Below, in pieces: positions 23,170 through 35,634 of a DNA stretch of 64,000 nt. Origin of the DNA: Larix kaempferi (lineage: Eukaryota; Streptophyta; Pinopsida; Pinales; Pinaceae); assembly GCA_027924585.1 (NCBI GenBank), contig BSBM01000140.1, positions 8,357,001-8,421,000 of the forward strand, in the 5' to 3' direction. The notes beneath the pieces were generated by a model that saw only the letters and a program-made list of their open reading frames with translations, had not been told where the DNA came from and searched no databases. The position numbers and the translations under genes were made by a program. Positions within the stretch are counted from its first letter, which is position 1. The number at the start of each line of letters is the position of its first letter.

Positions 23170-23905
23170 CAGTCCATCATCCCGAACCGCTTCAGGAACT
23201 CTACTACATACTTCCCTTGTCCAAGGAAGATTCCATCTGCACTCTACCACACCTCCATACCTTGAAAGTAATGCATCATACCCAAGTCCTTCATCTCGAA
23301 CTCGGCAGCAAGCTTCCTCTTCCTGTCGGAAATCAATCTATCCTCAACTATAACAAACAGGTCATCCACATACAACAGTAGTATCATTGAATTTCCTTCC
23401 TCAACCTTGTAGTAAAGGTTGGAATCCGCCTTACTCTTGGTAAAGCCCAAACTGGATAGAAAGTTGTCTATCCTACCATACCAAGTCCTAGGAGCTTTCT
23501 TCAATCCATACAAGGCTTTCTTCAACCTGCACACATATGACTCCTTGTCATGTGTCTCAAAACCGAGTGGTTGCTCCACATACACTTCCTCTTTGACTAC
23601 ACCATTCAAGAAAGTTGTCTTGACATCCATCTGTTGTATCTTCCACTTCATCACTTGTATTTCTCTATGCTATCATCTGCAGCATGCTTGATCTTATAGA
23701 TCCACTTGGAAGTCACAACAGACTTCCCTTCTGGTCTTAGGACCACATCCCAAACATCATTCTTCATGATCGACTGGTACTTCTTGATCATGGCATCTTT
23801 CCATTACTGCATCCCTGATCTTGGGAACTTAAGATTCTTCAATATCTTCAATCGATAGTTTTCTTGAACTTTGTTGTTGGAACAAATGTTGTTGTCCTTC
23901 TTTTG
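23170..23905 (-). pseudogene. Copia reverse transcriptase fragment with an internal deletion
   Basis: The reading goes [45 protein letters not shown] and then directly [18 protein letters not shown]. The block normally found between these (ARFVARG..., GVDYDETFAPVAR type, about 40 codons) is missing, so a piece has been deleted near 23650. The rest continues [16 protein letters not shown] and [10 protein letters not shown] (YVDD catalytic box) and the [14 protein letters not shown] motif. After a stop it resumes as GKYVVEFLKRFGMMDC up to the gypsy insertion, beyond which the RNase H half follows at 11524. Confidence 0.85.
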
Positions 23906-26607
23906 TAGGTGATTGTACACGATCTTTCCTACAAGTCAAATCCAATTGCATGATTAGAAACTTCTCATAGTTTCCAGAACAAAATCTTACACATAAGAAT
24001 ATATCTCATACAGTCATGCAATTATCTTAGCCAATGCTTCAATACAACATTTATCCACATCCCGTAACTTTCTAGATGCCTTTCATCTCTACTAGAACAT
24101 TTTTTAAGAGTGTGCACAACTCCCAACATGTTAGCAAAGAGGTTTCATTCTAGATAAGTAGCAATGGAATGTTGCACAGTACCATAGGACACTTACCCAT
24201 TACTTGCATATTAGTAGTATCTTGTTTATTAATGCATAATGTACATCCTAAATCTAGGAATATAAGTATGTACATGAATGAACAACATCATTTAAGTAAT
24301 CGTTTATATAATGAATGACAATTCAAATACTTATCTTTGTTTAGTTGTTGGGTGGACTCCCTCTTAATCTTTGCTTCCTGGAGTGCTCCCTCTTGATATT
24401 TGCTTCCTGGATTACTTGTCCTTGAACTTATATCCATCCTGGACCACTATGCAAGCTTAAGTGTGCACTAGTGTCATCATTGTGTTATCCTCAAGATCTC
24501 ATATATAATCATACATTCATTAGTATAAGCTCAATACTACCAAAACATTATGATTCTAAATAATCTTAAATATGTGTGGTCATGATCATTTCATACATAG
24601 GTAATAAGCTATAGTATTCAAGGTTTCAGGGGAGACTTATTTTACCCATGCATATTCTTATTTGACCATAGGACTCTTCTGGTTAGTCATATCCTCAATC
24701 AAAGTAAGACACATAATATGCATAAACCCTTGATTACTTAGAATTCTAACTTCAAGAATAATCATTATCATTCATACAAAAGTATAAGATCCTAACATAA
24801 GGTAGGATTCTAACTTGATATAGGAAAAACATAACTAGATTATCATGCTTGCTAGTTATGTCTAACATAATGTCTTTTTGTTCTTCTTCAAAGACTTGTG
24901 CTAGTAACCTGCATAACTCATAAGTTAACCATTGTAGAACCAAAATTATACATACCTCATAAGTAGAGATTCTATGTGATCCATGACTATGGATGAGTCT
25001 TTGTCTTGATATCACCATGGTCATATGTTCTTGATCTAGAACTTGATTTGTCTTTCTTGATGTACCTTTCATGTTATCGGACAATATCATCCTCATACAA
25101 CAGCACAATGCATTAGTACAATCATAAGTGTCATAACCCTAATCAATGAATGTATTCTATCATTCACATGCATTCATATTTTTACTAGGTTGATAAGACA
25201 AGTCTAACATTAATCAAGATTGTACTATCCTAAATAATATGAAGAAAAACATATCATAAACTTAATCATGAACAAATTTCAAAACATACCTGTTTTTCCT
25301 CAAGTCATACCTGTCGAGATTGCTTGTAGTCTTCTTATGTAAGGCCTTAGCCTTATCTCCCTCTGGAACCGGAACTTCTTCACTTATGCAGGTGTCCAAT
25401 TCATTCTCTTCTAGGATTAACCCAATCCACTTTGATTTGTTGAAACTGGATCTGGAGCTAGATTAGGGTTTGTCAGAGAAACCCTAAAAATTCAAACTTT
25501 GAATTTCAAACTTCTGATTGTATGAAAAGATGTGCCTTGCTAAGATGATCAAGCTGGTATAGTTCAATTTTGAAATCTCCAAAATTTGACCCCTCAAAAT
25601 TGCCTTTGGAACTTCTGGATCTTCTAGACAGGATCTCAAACTAGGGTTTGATAAATCTCGGTCATCTGCCCATCCAAAAGGTTAAATCTTGTGTTCTAAA
25701 CTTTGATTTTTCTGAGGCGTTTCCAATCGTGGTCACAGATTTCAAAAATTCCAACTTTTGCAGAAGCCCTAATTTTCCACCTTTCCGATCAAAATCCTGA
25801 ACTAGGGTTTGATCAAGCCCGGCCTTCAGCCCAACCAAAAAATTCGATCTTGGTCTCTAAATTTCTATTTTGATGAGGAGAATTCATCCGTGGTCTCTGA
25901 TTCCAAACATTCCAACTTTCTGCGAAGCCCTAAATTCCCGCAGCGGTGACAAGCCTAGAATGAAGGTGCTCAGAATCCAATTATGTTTTGATAGAAATAT
26001 GCACCTTATTGTTTCTAGTACATATTTTAAATTTAGTATCCATAGGGTCTGAAAATTTGTCTTTTGGTAGCCTGACCTGTCATCTTTCCAACCCCACAAG
26101 TATGACCTCAATTGGATTCTCTGAGAGAGATATTTATGCCAAGTGTCGCAATGTGACCTATTTATGGGACAAAACAGGAGAGCGAACTTGTACGGAGTGC
26201 CACGTGTCACTTTTTCAACTTAGGCCTCTTAAAAGAGGACCTAGGAAAGTATAGTCTGTGGCCTACCTGTCACTTTTTATGAAATTTCATTTGGAGCTTC
26301 CTATCCAAAGTTGTGAACCTTTTTCCTAGGTCACCTATTATGACTGAGATCTGGAAGAGGCATAAACCCTAGATTGTACTGATGATAAAATAGAAAGTAC
26401 AGCGAATTAGATGTTGTGCTTCGGACACAAGGTACATAGGGATGTTATCTACGACCTGTAGAAGTTTTAGAACCTGAACGTTCGCCAAAATTTATTTATA
26501 GCGAATGTTCCACGATGACTGGTTTTTGATATATCAAGCCCTAGCTTCCAATTTGTTGCAAGTGCAACAAGTCCCATAGATGCCATAGCATGCCTTCCTT
26601 CAGGCTA
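23906..26607 (-). other. Non-coding 5' internal part of the copia element
   Basis: This fills the place where gag, protease and integrase should be, yet no family motif is readable on either strand. From 25440 to 25930 an imperfect repeat of about 160-180 bp occurs: 'actagggtttgatnaa' recurs near 25455, 25638 and 25800, each followed by similar text with 'ttccaactttnngc.aagccctaa'. The remainder (23906-25300) is plain AT-rich sequence. The element either lost or never had these genes. Confidence 0.5.
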
Positions 26608-26619
26608 GCTTTGATACCA
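26608..26619 (-). other. Primer binding site of the copia element
   Basis: The minus strand reads TGGTATCAAAGC directly after the LTR end. It differs from the initiator-Met tRNA type TGGTATCAGAGC at one base. Confidence 0.8.
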
Positions 26620-27256
26620 TGTTAGTTTTTCATCATTTAATTCAATATACCTAGGATCTTAACTGAAAGAACAACATGTACAACATATCAAGCATAAGAG
26701 ACAAGAGACAAGAGACACAAAACATTTCACTGGGGAAAACCAAGAAGGAGAAAACCCCACAACTTCCTCAGAGATAGAATAAGCATCAATACAATGATCA
26801 CCATGATTAAACCCAAGAGATAGATATCTTCAACAGCATGCTCCTCCTCCACTTGTGCACACCCTCCTCTTCTCTTACTAATGTGAAGTGAATGAATAAT
26901 AGAATGTGTCAAATGAGAGAGTCACACTCTCTATTTATACTTTTACTTTCACTTGACCTTTACTCAACTAGGTCGGCCCCAACTTAACCACTTAACATAA
27001 TATTGACTGGGCCGACCCCCACTAGGGTGGTCTAATAACCCTTTAAACCACATGACTCATACAAGGCCGACCCCATCAAGGTGGTCTAATAACCCATCAA
27101 GTATAAGCTACGACACTTACAATATAACTTGCGACACTTGCAAGTACAACTAACGACACTTCCAATCGGAGGAATAATACATCTCCGTTGGGGATACAAT
27201 AAAGTACAAATACAATATACAAGTGAATATTTTTTGAAGTTACAAATACATCAACA
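26620..27256 (-). repeat. 5' LTR of the copia element (637 bp)
   Basis: Pairs with 8690-9327; followed on the right by the target duplication ATTTT. Confidence 0.85.
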
Positions 27257-27429
27257 ATTTTATTTATATTTCTACAATTACATGTGCATTTCCTTTATGC
27301 AAGTTGAAGAAGTTTGGTTAAGTAAGTTAACTTTCATGCGAAGCACACTGTGAATAAAAGATTCTTGGTTTTGAAGGAAAGTGGATTTTTGTAGTCATTT
27401 TCGAATCAAGTGAAATATGAGCTAACCAT

Positions 27430-28900
27430 CCACTTTGAGATCAATTATGGAGTATTAGAATGAGATACTACTTGATGGATTTAGGGGTGGATGTTTGGAT
27501 TGTTGTTTCTACTGGATACACTGCTCCAAAAAGACCACTCAAATCTCCAACAAAAAGAGAGTTAAATAAGAACAATGCAATCGCAATGGATGCCATTCTA
27601 GATGGATTTTCAGATTCTATGAAAAGAAAGTTAGTAAAATGTACATCAACTAAATAGATTTGGGACAAGTTACATAATCTTTCAAATTTGAGGAAGAAGC
27701 AAATTAAGAACCAGATGAAAAAGGTCACAACAACATAGAATATGAAGATGATGAAAAGAAAGAAACAAAGGTACCAAGTAACTTACTCTCTAAATGTTTT
27801 AAATGTTGAAGAATAGGACATGCTACTGTCGAGTGTTCATAGGAAGAAGGAAAAGACAATTATTCAAAAGAAGAATAAATCCTCCTCATGTACATGATTA
27901 TAAAGCCTATTGATGAAGAAGATGAACTGTAAAAAGATCCTAAAGGATCAGAAGACAAAGAATAATAATTTGATCATGAAAGACAACTAATGTATGTCCT
28001 AGATGGAATCAAGATCAAGAAGAAGAATGTGTTGCTAGAAGAGCTACTAGAAGGATCAAAAGGTAAAAAACATAAAGACAATGAAGAGACTTAAAACACT
28101 ATTGTTGCCCTAAAAATACAAGTGGAAGAAGCAAATAAAATTGAAGAATCACTAACAAGTCAACTAAAGGAGAAGAAAGAAATTTTCCAAACAAGAGAGT
28201 TTGAGATCATTACTCTATGGAAGAAATTGGAGAAGACGACTTCTACAAAATTGAAGTTTGAGAAGAGCACATTGATCTTAGAATACATCCTCAGCTAGCA
28301 AAGATCTCCAGTTGAAAAAATAGGATTGAGTTATGATAAACAGAAAAAATGTTGAAGAAGGTGAAAGCTTCAAAGCACCAGCAAAGAAAGTTGAATGTTC
28401 CAAGAGAAATGAAGACAAGGCTAAGAGTTCTGCAGAAATTCTCAGAAGCTCCCATCAATGTAGAGACTAAAAAGGAAGGATTCATCGGCAAGGCTAAGAG
28501 AAGTATGAATACATATATGTTGCACCATCAAGAAGATATTCTACACCCAGGCATCTAAGCATATTTCTTATTAATTTTTTCTCTTGCAACGACTTTTGGC
28601 ATAAGGATAGAGATTGCAAATCTTATGAAGGAAATGCTCAATCAAATGGAGGTGTCCAATCAAAGTGCAATGTTGAATGTTACAAATGCCCCAATTATGG
28701 ACACATGGAAATAAATTGTAGAAGCATGATGAATCATAATATCGAACGCTACAAAAATCATGACGATGGACACATGGCAAAAGATTGCAGTAAGAACATG
28801 GTGAGATCTCCTAGAAAAAAGGTTGCAAAAATTTTGGAGAAGGAAATTAGAAGATTTTTGGGGGGAGTATCCCATAGAGAAGAGATATTGTTAGGGGGAG
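27430..28900 (+). pseudogene. Copia gag remnant with zinc knuckles
   Basis: It reads LWSIRMRYYLMDLGVDVW...GYTAPKRP and MDAILDGFSDSMKRKLVKC, the N-terminal gag domain of plant copia elements. A first CCHC knuckle at 27795-27836 has TGA at one position (CFKC-stop-RIGHATVEC). A degenerate one is near 28590 (CNDFWHKDRDC). A perfect C-X2-C-X4-H-X4-C is at 28678-28719 (CYKCPNYGHMEINC), and a fourth has lost its first two cysteines (28747-28788). Frames shift several times between these. No protease, integrase or RT follows before the LTR at 29014. Confidence 0.75.
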
Positions 28901-29000
28901 TTACACTTTTCCATTGATGTCAAAGGGGGAGAGAAAGATCAAATTCATGAAGAAAGTGGGAGCATGGTCCTAGGGGGATTATGATGGTTTCCATCAATGA

Positions 29001-29010
29001 AAAAGGAGGA
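29001..29010 (+). other. Polypurine tract
   Basis: aaaaggagga lies three bases before the TGTTGAAT start of the following LTR. Confidence 0.55.
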
Positions 29011-29013
29011 TAT

Positions 29014-30651
29014 TGTTGAATAAGGTTGTCATTGATGTCAAAGTCCTAGTGTATTTAAATCCAAATCAATCCCCTTATGGCATAGATTTAATAATGGTTC
29101 TCATGGGAAGACACTTTGGGTTGTACACATATGGGGCAAATCCCTAAAGAGATGATGATGTGTCCACATGACCATGTGAAGTGAAAAGAAGACCCTAAGG
29201 TAATGATGAGGTGTCCACATAGTCAAGACGTTGTGAAGAATCCCCAAAGCCCCTTGATGAATCCATGACATGGTCATTGACCCATTTAAAGAATCCCCTA
29301 AATTGTGGAAGACAAAATTTACAATAAGTTGGAGCCGACCTAACCTAAAATGTGGAAGACAAAATTAATAATAAGTTACAGGGCCAACCTAACCATAAAG
29401 TGAACTAAAAAGTGACTTTGGACATTAATAAAGAAGAGATGAAAACATTTCATTTGATTCATCCAATTTTATCGTCTCTAAGGAACAAGTATTAGAGGGA
29501 ATAGCAAAGGTAAAAGGATACATAAGCGAAGGTAAAAGAGGAGGATTTTTTATAATCTTAAAATTTACATAACTTTCTCATACGATATTAAAATCACAAA
29601 ATTATTGGCTCATTGGAAGTCTTGTTGCGAGTGCTATGTGATGATATGACCTAGGGTTTATTTTGGTGAAGGGTTTCTTTCTTGTTTATTCATTTTGGAA
29701 AAGGTACCGTTCTTGCTTATGGGTTTCTCTTGTGATGATACATGGCTCTCATGGACTAGGGTCCATCTTGTTAGCTTGAAAAATGGTATGAATCATGTAT
29801 GTGTACTAGATCTTCTCTGTTGGTGAATATTATTGAATATCTTGCATAGAGTATTGTGAACTTTCATAGATTATGGTGATGATATTGGCATAGATTATGG
29901 TGATTATATTGGAATATCCTACGGCTTGGAAATGTCTATGATGTAAAAGTTTGAAGATGCAAATGAAATCTATGGATGATTGTTTTTAGGAATTTTGGGA
30001 AAGATAGATTTGAGGCATGATACAAGTTGAGTACATAGAGGCAATGACATAGACAATGATATAGTGACCGGGACAATGAGCCAGGTACAAGTTGACAGAG
30101 ATAGCGATATAGGTTGACAAAGACATTGATATAGGTACAGGTTGACAGGGATAGCGATATATGTACATGTTGAAAAATATAGTGATATAGGTACAGGTTG
30201 ACTGATATAATGATACTGACAGATTTATTCTCTTATTCATATCAATATGAAAGGACAGGGCAAGGACAAGGGGTTATAGCTTCCTTCTAGTTGATGTTGG
30301 TAAATATAGTGAGTTGGAGCTCATTAAGGATCAGATTCCTCACTACAGGTTGGATCCTATGGTAAACATAGGGGATTGTAGCCTCCTTTTAGTTGGAGGG
30401 AGGTTTGTATCCTCCTTCCAGTTGGAGCTGATAAATCAATTGAATGTAATATTTATATTATACAAGAAAAACATTATGTGGTTTTCTTTAATTTGGATTT
30501 CCACGTAAAATATCTTTTTTAATGTATATGGTTTATGTGATGATGAATTTTATTGTTAATGGCTAATGTTTACATATGATATTAAATTTTGAAATGGTAA
30601 AAAGTGTTAGTACTGGTTCACCCCCTCTCAGTATTGATGAATATTCCAACA
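29014..30651 (+). repeat. 3' LTR of the gag-only copia remnant (about 1.64 kb)
   Basis: It starts TGTTGAAT after a purine tract and ends ATTCCAACA, giving the usual inverted ends. I did not find the matching 5' LTR in the window, so this is one side of a damaged element. It contains a short tandem repeat at 30050-30225. A match to a second copy elsewhere in the genome would fix the ends. Confidence 0.6.
30050..30225. repeat. ~28-bp minisatellite inside the LTR
   Basis: Five to six units of the form 'ggtacaggttgacagggatagcgatat' follow each other, with one unit shortened to about 22 bp. Confidence 0.7.
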
Positions 30652-31566
30652 CTAACCATCATTTGGAATCACAAATATCCCTTGAATTCTTCCTCAAGAA
30701 GAAAATGTTTCTCCTAATCATTCCAAGTTAGTTCACAAGCAAGTTGAGAGATTTCAAAAGGATCCATCACAAAGGATACTATTGCCTACCATTGGAGCTA
30801 CATTCCTCTATTTGACACCGTTTGTATACAAGATTTTCCATTGGACAATACTATATAGTTGAAGATAACTCATCTTCTTTATTTTATGGCATTTTAGCAC
30901 TTTATAATATTTTATTTCACTCTTATATTTTTAGTGTACCTTTAGCTTGTTAATGTTTGGTCTACTAATCATCACTCACACTGTTTCCTTGGTTGGGACC
31001 TACAAGGAGAGGAAGAATTGCTCACCCAAGTTGTGACATTTTCCCCAGAATAGTATTGGTGACTCCACTACATAGTTTTCTTATTTATATGTTATGGTTT
31101 ACTAGTTATTTGATTTGGTACCTTTTGCAAGATCATACTCTTATTTTTCATACCCCTAACTAGATAAATTTGTAGGCTCAAGGCCCATTCCATTCATTTT
31201 TTTCCTATTCGATTCCCAACATATATTCCATAGTGATATTCATGACTTCTTCTTCGACTTCCATGCAAAATCTCATTCATTAGCCTCCATAGCTCATCTT
31301 TGTGGCCTTTGTAACTTGTAAACCATGCAACTGTATGACTATTTAAAAAAAACCCACACAGTGATCTCACTTTTTGTCTCTTTTGTTTAGTTTCATCACA
31401 AACAACAATCTATTTGGCTTTGCATTTACATAATTTGAGCATATAGATATAGAGACTAGTAAAAGAGAGATACACTATGAAAAGAGATTAATAATCAATA
31501 ATTCATGTAAAAAATGTGGCAACATTAATCATTAGAAAAAAAGATAGAACATATAAAAAGAAAAAA
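30652..31566. other. Unassigned spacer
   Basis: AT-rich sequence with no coding motif, repeat structure or terminal signal that I can recognise. Confidence 0.5.
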
Positions 31567-32180
31567 TGTTATATTACATCAAGCTACAATGAATGACGTA
31601 AGTTACAATAAATAGGAAATATACTTCGAATCAAGGTAGGAGACAATTTGAATTGCTCATGCAGTGCATGAGGTGCTAATGAGGCTTAATTAGAGACAAG
31701 GACCATTAGTTATCCATACACACTCTCCAAACTAATTTAAATTGACTCAAAACATCCTAATCACTAGTTTTGATTGAATGGTGTACATGCAATTGATTGC
31801 ATGTGCATGCATAACCCTAAAAAAGAACCAAAAGGACACTAATGGATAAATATAGGCATCAATGGTTTATTAGGACGTAAATTAGTGGACTGATTTTAGT
31901 CACTAACTAAACTCTGACTCGAGAAATCCTAAAATTAGGGAAAAGTTAACCAAATCAGGGAAGGAAACCCCAAATCTAGGAATGAACTTAAATAGGCTTT
32001 AGGATTTGTTAAAAATGGAAGATAAGGTGGTTTGGGACCCTTAGAGGTAATTAGGATTAATCTCTAGGGTGACTCATGTGGTTGGAATGAGTGAGGTTTG
32101 ACCCACTAGAGTGATGAAGTCATGGTCTAAGTCACTAGGTAGGAAAATGATGCTATCGAGAGGGATTTGTTTCTCTAACA
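31567..32180 (-). repeat. Candidate 3' LTR of a minus-strand copia fragment
   Basis: The right end ...tctctaaca is followed by tcccccc, i.e. a G-tract on the minus strand directly before TGTTAGAG. The left end is taken at tgttatatt (31567), the best TG; no partner LTR confirms it. The RNase H reading on the same strand to the right fits a 3' LTR here. The junction resembles the one at 63510. Confidence 0.45.
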
Positions 32181-32187
32181 TCCCCCC
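32181..32187 (-). other. Polypurine tract of the minus-strand copia fragment
   Basis: tcccccc on the plus strand gives GGGGGGA on the minus strand, immediately before the LTR start. Confidence 0.5.
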
Positions 32188-32389
32188 ATAAGCCTAACTA
32201 GGTGAAATTAATGCAAGGAAAAAGATTGGGTCCCAGTAATGTTTCAACAATGTTAGGTACCTAATGTACAAAGAAAAGGGAAAATACTTCTCTAAAAAAT
32301 GATTAAGAGGGGAAAACCACTTGGGAAAATCCCCCCCCATCAAATATATTTGGAAGATAAATATTTAAGAATCTTTCTTAGAAGATTCC

Positions 32390-33025
32390 TTCACTCCAAG
32401 AGAAGCTCTTATCTAGGTGAACTAGTTCTTGATAAAGGAATTGTTGAAGGTGTTTGCAATCTGTTGAGAGGAAAGACATAATTGAAAATCTATGAGTTGA
32501 TCATGTATCAACCCTCTTATATAGTGCATATGGATCTCTATGTAGTTTTTCTATTATCACTAAACAAGCTCTCTTGAATATAAATGAATCCCTAGTTGTC
32601 ACAGAAGATTACAATAGGCGCATGGAACTCTATCCCAAACTCAATAAGAATGTGCTACAATCAAATGGATTGTGTTGTAGCATTCATTGATCCTCTATAT
32701 TATGCTTCCATTGTCAAAAAATCAATAGTGAATTGCTTTTTACTTGACCAAAAAAACGCATTGAGCATAAACTAAAAATATAACTAGAGATGGAATTGCG
32801 ATTAATTCCATTCCCAAACTAGTCATAATATGTGTATCGAACTAGATCATTTTTTCATGTTGTTGCATAGTGGATACCATAGTCATATGAGCCCTTCACA
32901 TATCGTAGTATTCTTTTTGCAGCTTTCCAATGTAGCTCATGTGGCTAGTGTATGTATTTGGAAACTACACCGACAACAAAAGAGATGTATGGTCTACAAT
33001 GAGTAAGATAACTTTTAACAGTCCT
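32390..33025 (-). pseudogene. Decayed copia RNase H, minus strand
   Basis: From 33025 leftward one frame reads YLTHCRPYISFVVGVVSKYI, then after a stop ELHWKAAKRILRYVKGSYDYGIHY, the copia motif preceding RNase H. Further left, other frames show QWKHN and CDN followed by SLFSDNRK, matching the CDN..AI and PVFHSRSKHI type region with many stops. It is clearly dead. Confidence 0.7.
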
Positions 33026-33029
33026 AAGT

Positions 33030-34640
33030 CAGTCATGGAAAACAAGTCATGCAAAGAAGTTTTGAACCATTCAATGGATGTGATAGAGCTCCCTGTGATG
33101 ATGATATTTCACCCCATGTATCTTGTTCACAGTTATTTATGTGGTATGCTTCCTTTTGCTTCTTTCTCTAGATTCAAGTATTTCTTAAATTTCATTGATG
33201 ACTTCTCCATATGCACTTGGGTTTACTTCTTAAAATTTAAGATTGGATTTTTTGACAAGTTCTTGGCCTACAAGGCCCCTATAAAGAAACAATATGAACA
33301 TCAAATACGTAAGTTAATAATAAATGATGGAGGCAAAAATGTAAACAACAAATTTACGACACTTACTGCACTCCATAGGAAATTCAAATGAAACATAATT
33401 TTCCATACACACCACAAAAAATGGTTTTCTTGAGAGAAAGAATCACACTTAAAAGAAATGGCTAATTATATGCTCCAAGCTAAAGGATTAAGTATTTAGT
33501 TTTTGGATGAAGCCATCAATTGTGCCAATTACATAGTTAATCGCACTACCACCAAGGCTCTAAAATATATCACGCCAAAAGAAGAATGGAGTATAATTAA
33601 ACCAAATGTCAGGCACTTCTAAATGTTTGGTAGTGAAGCATGGGCTCATATTCCTGATGAAAAATGGAAATCATTGTAGCCTAAGAGTGAAAAGTGCATA
33701 TTTGTTGGATATTCTAAAGATGTGAAATGTTATGGACTTCTTTAGCTACATTCCAATGATATACTTATTAGAAGAGATGTTAAATTTGATGAAAATATCT
33801 CATCTTGCGAGTCTAATTTGGCATGTGTACCATCTATGTCCTGTGATCCATCTTGGACGCTTGTGCCATCTTCTACTCCCAAATTCCTTGAGAGTGTTCC
33901 TACTCCAGCTTTAGTTTATAATGATGATAGTGAGGATGAAAATCCACCTCCGCCTGCTCATTTTCCTCTAGTTGCACCAACACAATGGCTTCCTTGATGG
34001 GTCCGTAAAACATGTGAAATAGTTGGCGACCTTGTCGATGATACCATATATCAACGTCAAACATGTTCACAGTTCAAAATATCCTCTTCTCTATTGGATT
34101 AAGTTTTAGAGCATCATGATCAAGATATATTTGCAAAATATTCACGCAATCTAGATTGGGACGTAGGTATGGATGAATAATCTCGTTCCTCAATGGCGAA
34201 TGATGCCTGGGATCTTGTACCTCTTCCGAAAGGGAAAAAAATTGTCATATGTAAATGGGTTTATAGATATAACTATGCATCCAATGGAAGTGTTAAAATA
34301 TTGAAGGTACAATTAGTTTCCAAAGGATTTACCCAATTTGAAGGAATTGACTACAATCAAACCTTTTCCCCTATTGCCAAAATGAACTCCATCCACCTTG
34401 TTCTTTCCCTTGTTGCTTCACATAAATGGGAGTTCCATCAAATAGGTGTCAACTCCGCCTTCTTACATGGGGATTTGCAGGAACAAATGTGCATGGAACA
34501 ACCTCCTCCCTATGTTCGGAATGACTCTAGCCTTGTTTATCACCATAAGAAATATATATCCGGCCTTAAACAAGTTCCTCAAGCCTAGTATGCCAAAATG
34601 GATGTTCAACATTTAAGCATAGCATACACATTGATTTAAA
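33030..34640 (+). pseudogene. Decayed copia integrase and reverse transcriptase, plus strand
   Basis: The integrase core is readable as LVHSYLCGMLPF, FKYFLNFIDDFS and CTWVYFLK, then IINDGGKNVNNKF, in which the second catalytic Asp context is kept. After frameshifts come NYIVNRTTTKALKYITPKEEW and VRHF.MFGSEAWAHIPDEKW, the region C-terminal to the core. From 34193 RT starts as NDAWDLVPLPKGKK, CKWVYR and QLVSKGFTQFEGIDYNQTFSPIAK, and runs to SGLKQVPQA, where it stops. The YVDD box and RNase H are absent before the LTR at 34886, so the 3' half of pol was deleted. Confidence 0.8.
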
Positions 34641-34885
34641 TAGCACTTCATTAGAAATCTTGTTCATGATCTTGTTATTGAAGTGCTTTTTTCCGTACAG
34701 ATGATCAAGTTGCATACATCTTCAAAAATTCTCTTACATTCGGATAAGTTTTCAAAACTTCAATCTATGTGGGGAGTTTAGGAATTTGTCATTAAGGGGG
34801 ATATGCTCTAATGCTCCCTTCCATCATGTATAGTGTCACTTTTGTAAATCCTTCAATCCTATCCCAAGTTGTTCTTTAGGGGGGA

Positions 34886-35152
34886 TGTTAGGATATTAAA
34901 ACACTTAGGGGTGAGTTAAGATCAACTGGGTTTAGTGTATATTTAGGTCAAGTGTGTTCTTTAGTATGCATTTGTACATATATACTCCGGTGATCACGAT
35001 ATGTTCTAGAAATAAAGTGTAATGATTTATTCTCACCTAGATCTTGATGACCATTGACTCGTGTATTTACACTCAATTGGTCCATGCTCTCTATTTAAAG
35101 AGCATGGAGGGTGATTTGCTCAATGATCAATTGTGAGAAACTTATTATAACA
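34886..35152 (+). repeat. Candidate short 3' LTR of the plus-strand copia fragment (267 bp)
   Basis: A tract taggggggga directly precedes TGTTAGGATATT, and the stretch ends in ataaca. Length and ends suit a small copia LTR. No partner copy is in the window. Confidence 0.55.
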
Positions 35153-35634
35153 TTTCTTTTCTTTTGCATAATAATATCACCTCAAGTAACTATTTAGTTG
35201 GGGTTCTCGATTATTTCTCTCTTAAAGGGTATGCCAAGCACTCCTTAAAATGTTCTATCTTTTGAAAATATTTTGTATTAGTTGAAAATGACTACCAAGA
35301 AAGCATATCGAATTTTTTTGTTAAAATAATATTTACAATTATAAATTGTCTCCGATTCATGTATTTCCACCAAAATTTACAAGCATATTTACAATGAAAC
35401 ATTTTATTGTGGATTGTATGACGTATATATGCATTATGTTTTATTTTCAAATCATTTATAACAATATGGATCCTCTTGACATATTACATCATGATTTATT
35501 TATTTTTACAATATATGGAAATAAATTAATTTATTTTCATATTTATTAACTTAAAATTTCCAAACTAAAGTTGATCTTCATTCAATGGTCATTCATATAT
35601 ATATAACGTTATTATAAAAGCAAATTAGTTAATG

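Larger units (their letters stand above)
8690..27256 (-). mobile_element. Ty1/copia LTR retrotransposon, minus strand, split by a nested gypsy element
   Basis: The LTRs at 8690-9327 and 26620-27256 share TG...CA ends and are flanked by the perfect 5-bp duplication ATTTT (8685-8689 and 27257-27261). A primer site (TGGTATCAAAGC on the minus strand) directly follows the 5' LTR. Reverse transcriptase (23170-23905) and RNase H (10760-11524) fragments are separated by the gypsy insertion 11525-23169. Without that insert the element is about 6.9 kb. Gag, protease and integrase are not recognisable; the 2.7 kb between the primer site and RT is non-coding, so it was probably a defective or non-autonomous copy. 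Confidence 0.85.

Noticed and set aside
24752-25108. 118-codon open frame on the minus strand
   Set aside because: Composition is random-like and no domain is visible in a non-coding part of the copia element.
25884-26254. Overlapping open frames on both strands
   Set aside because: Neither matches a known family; they overlap each other and lie in the untranslated 5' part of the copia element.
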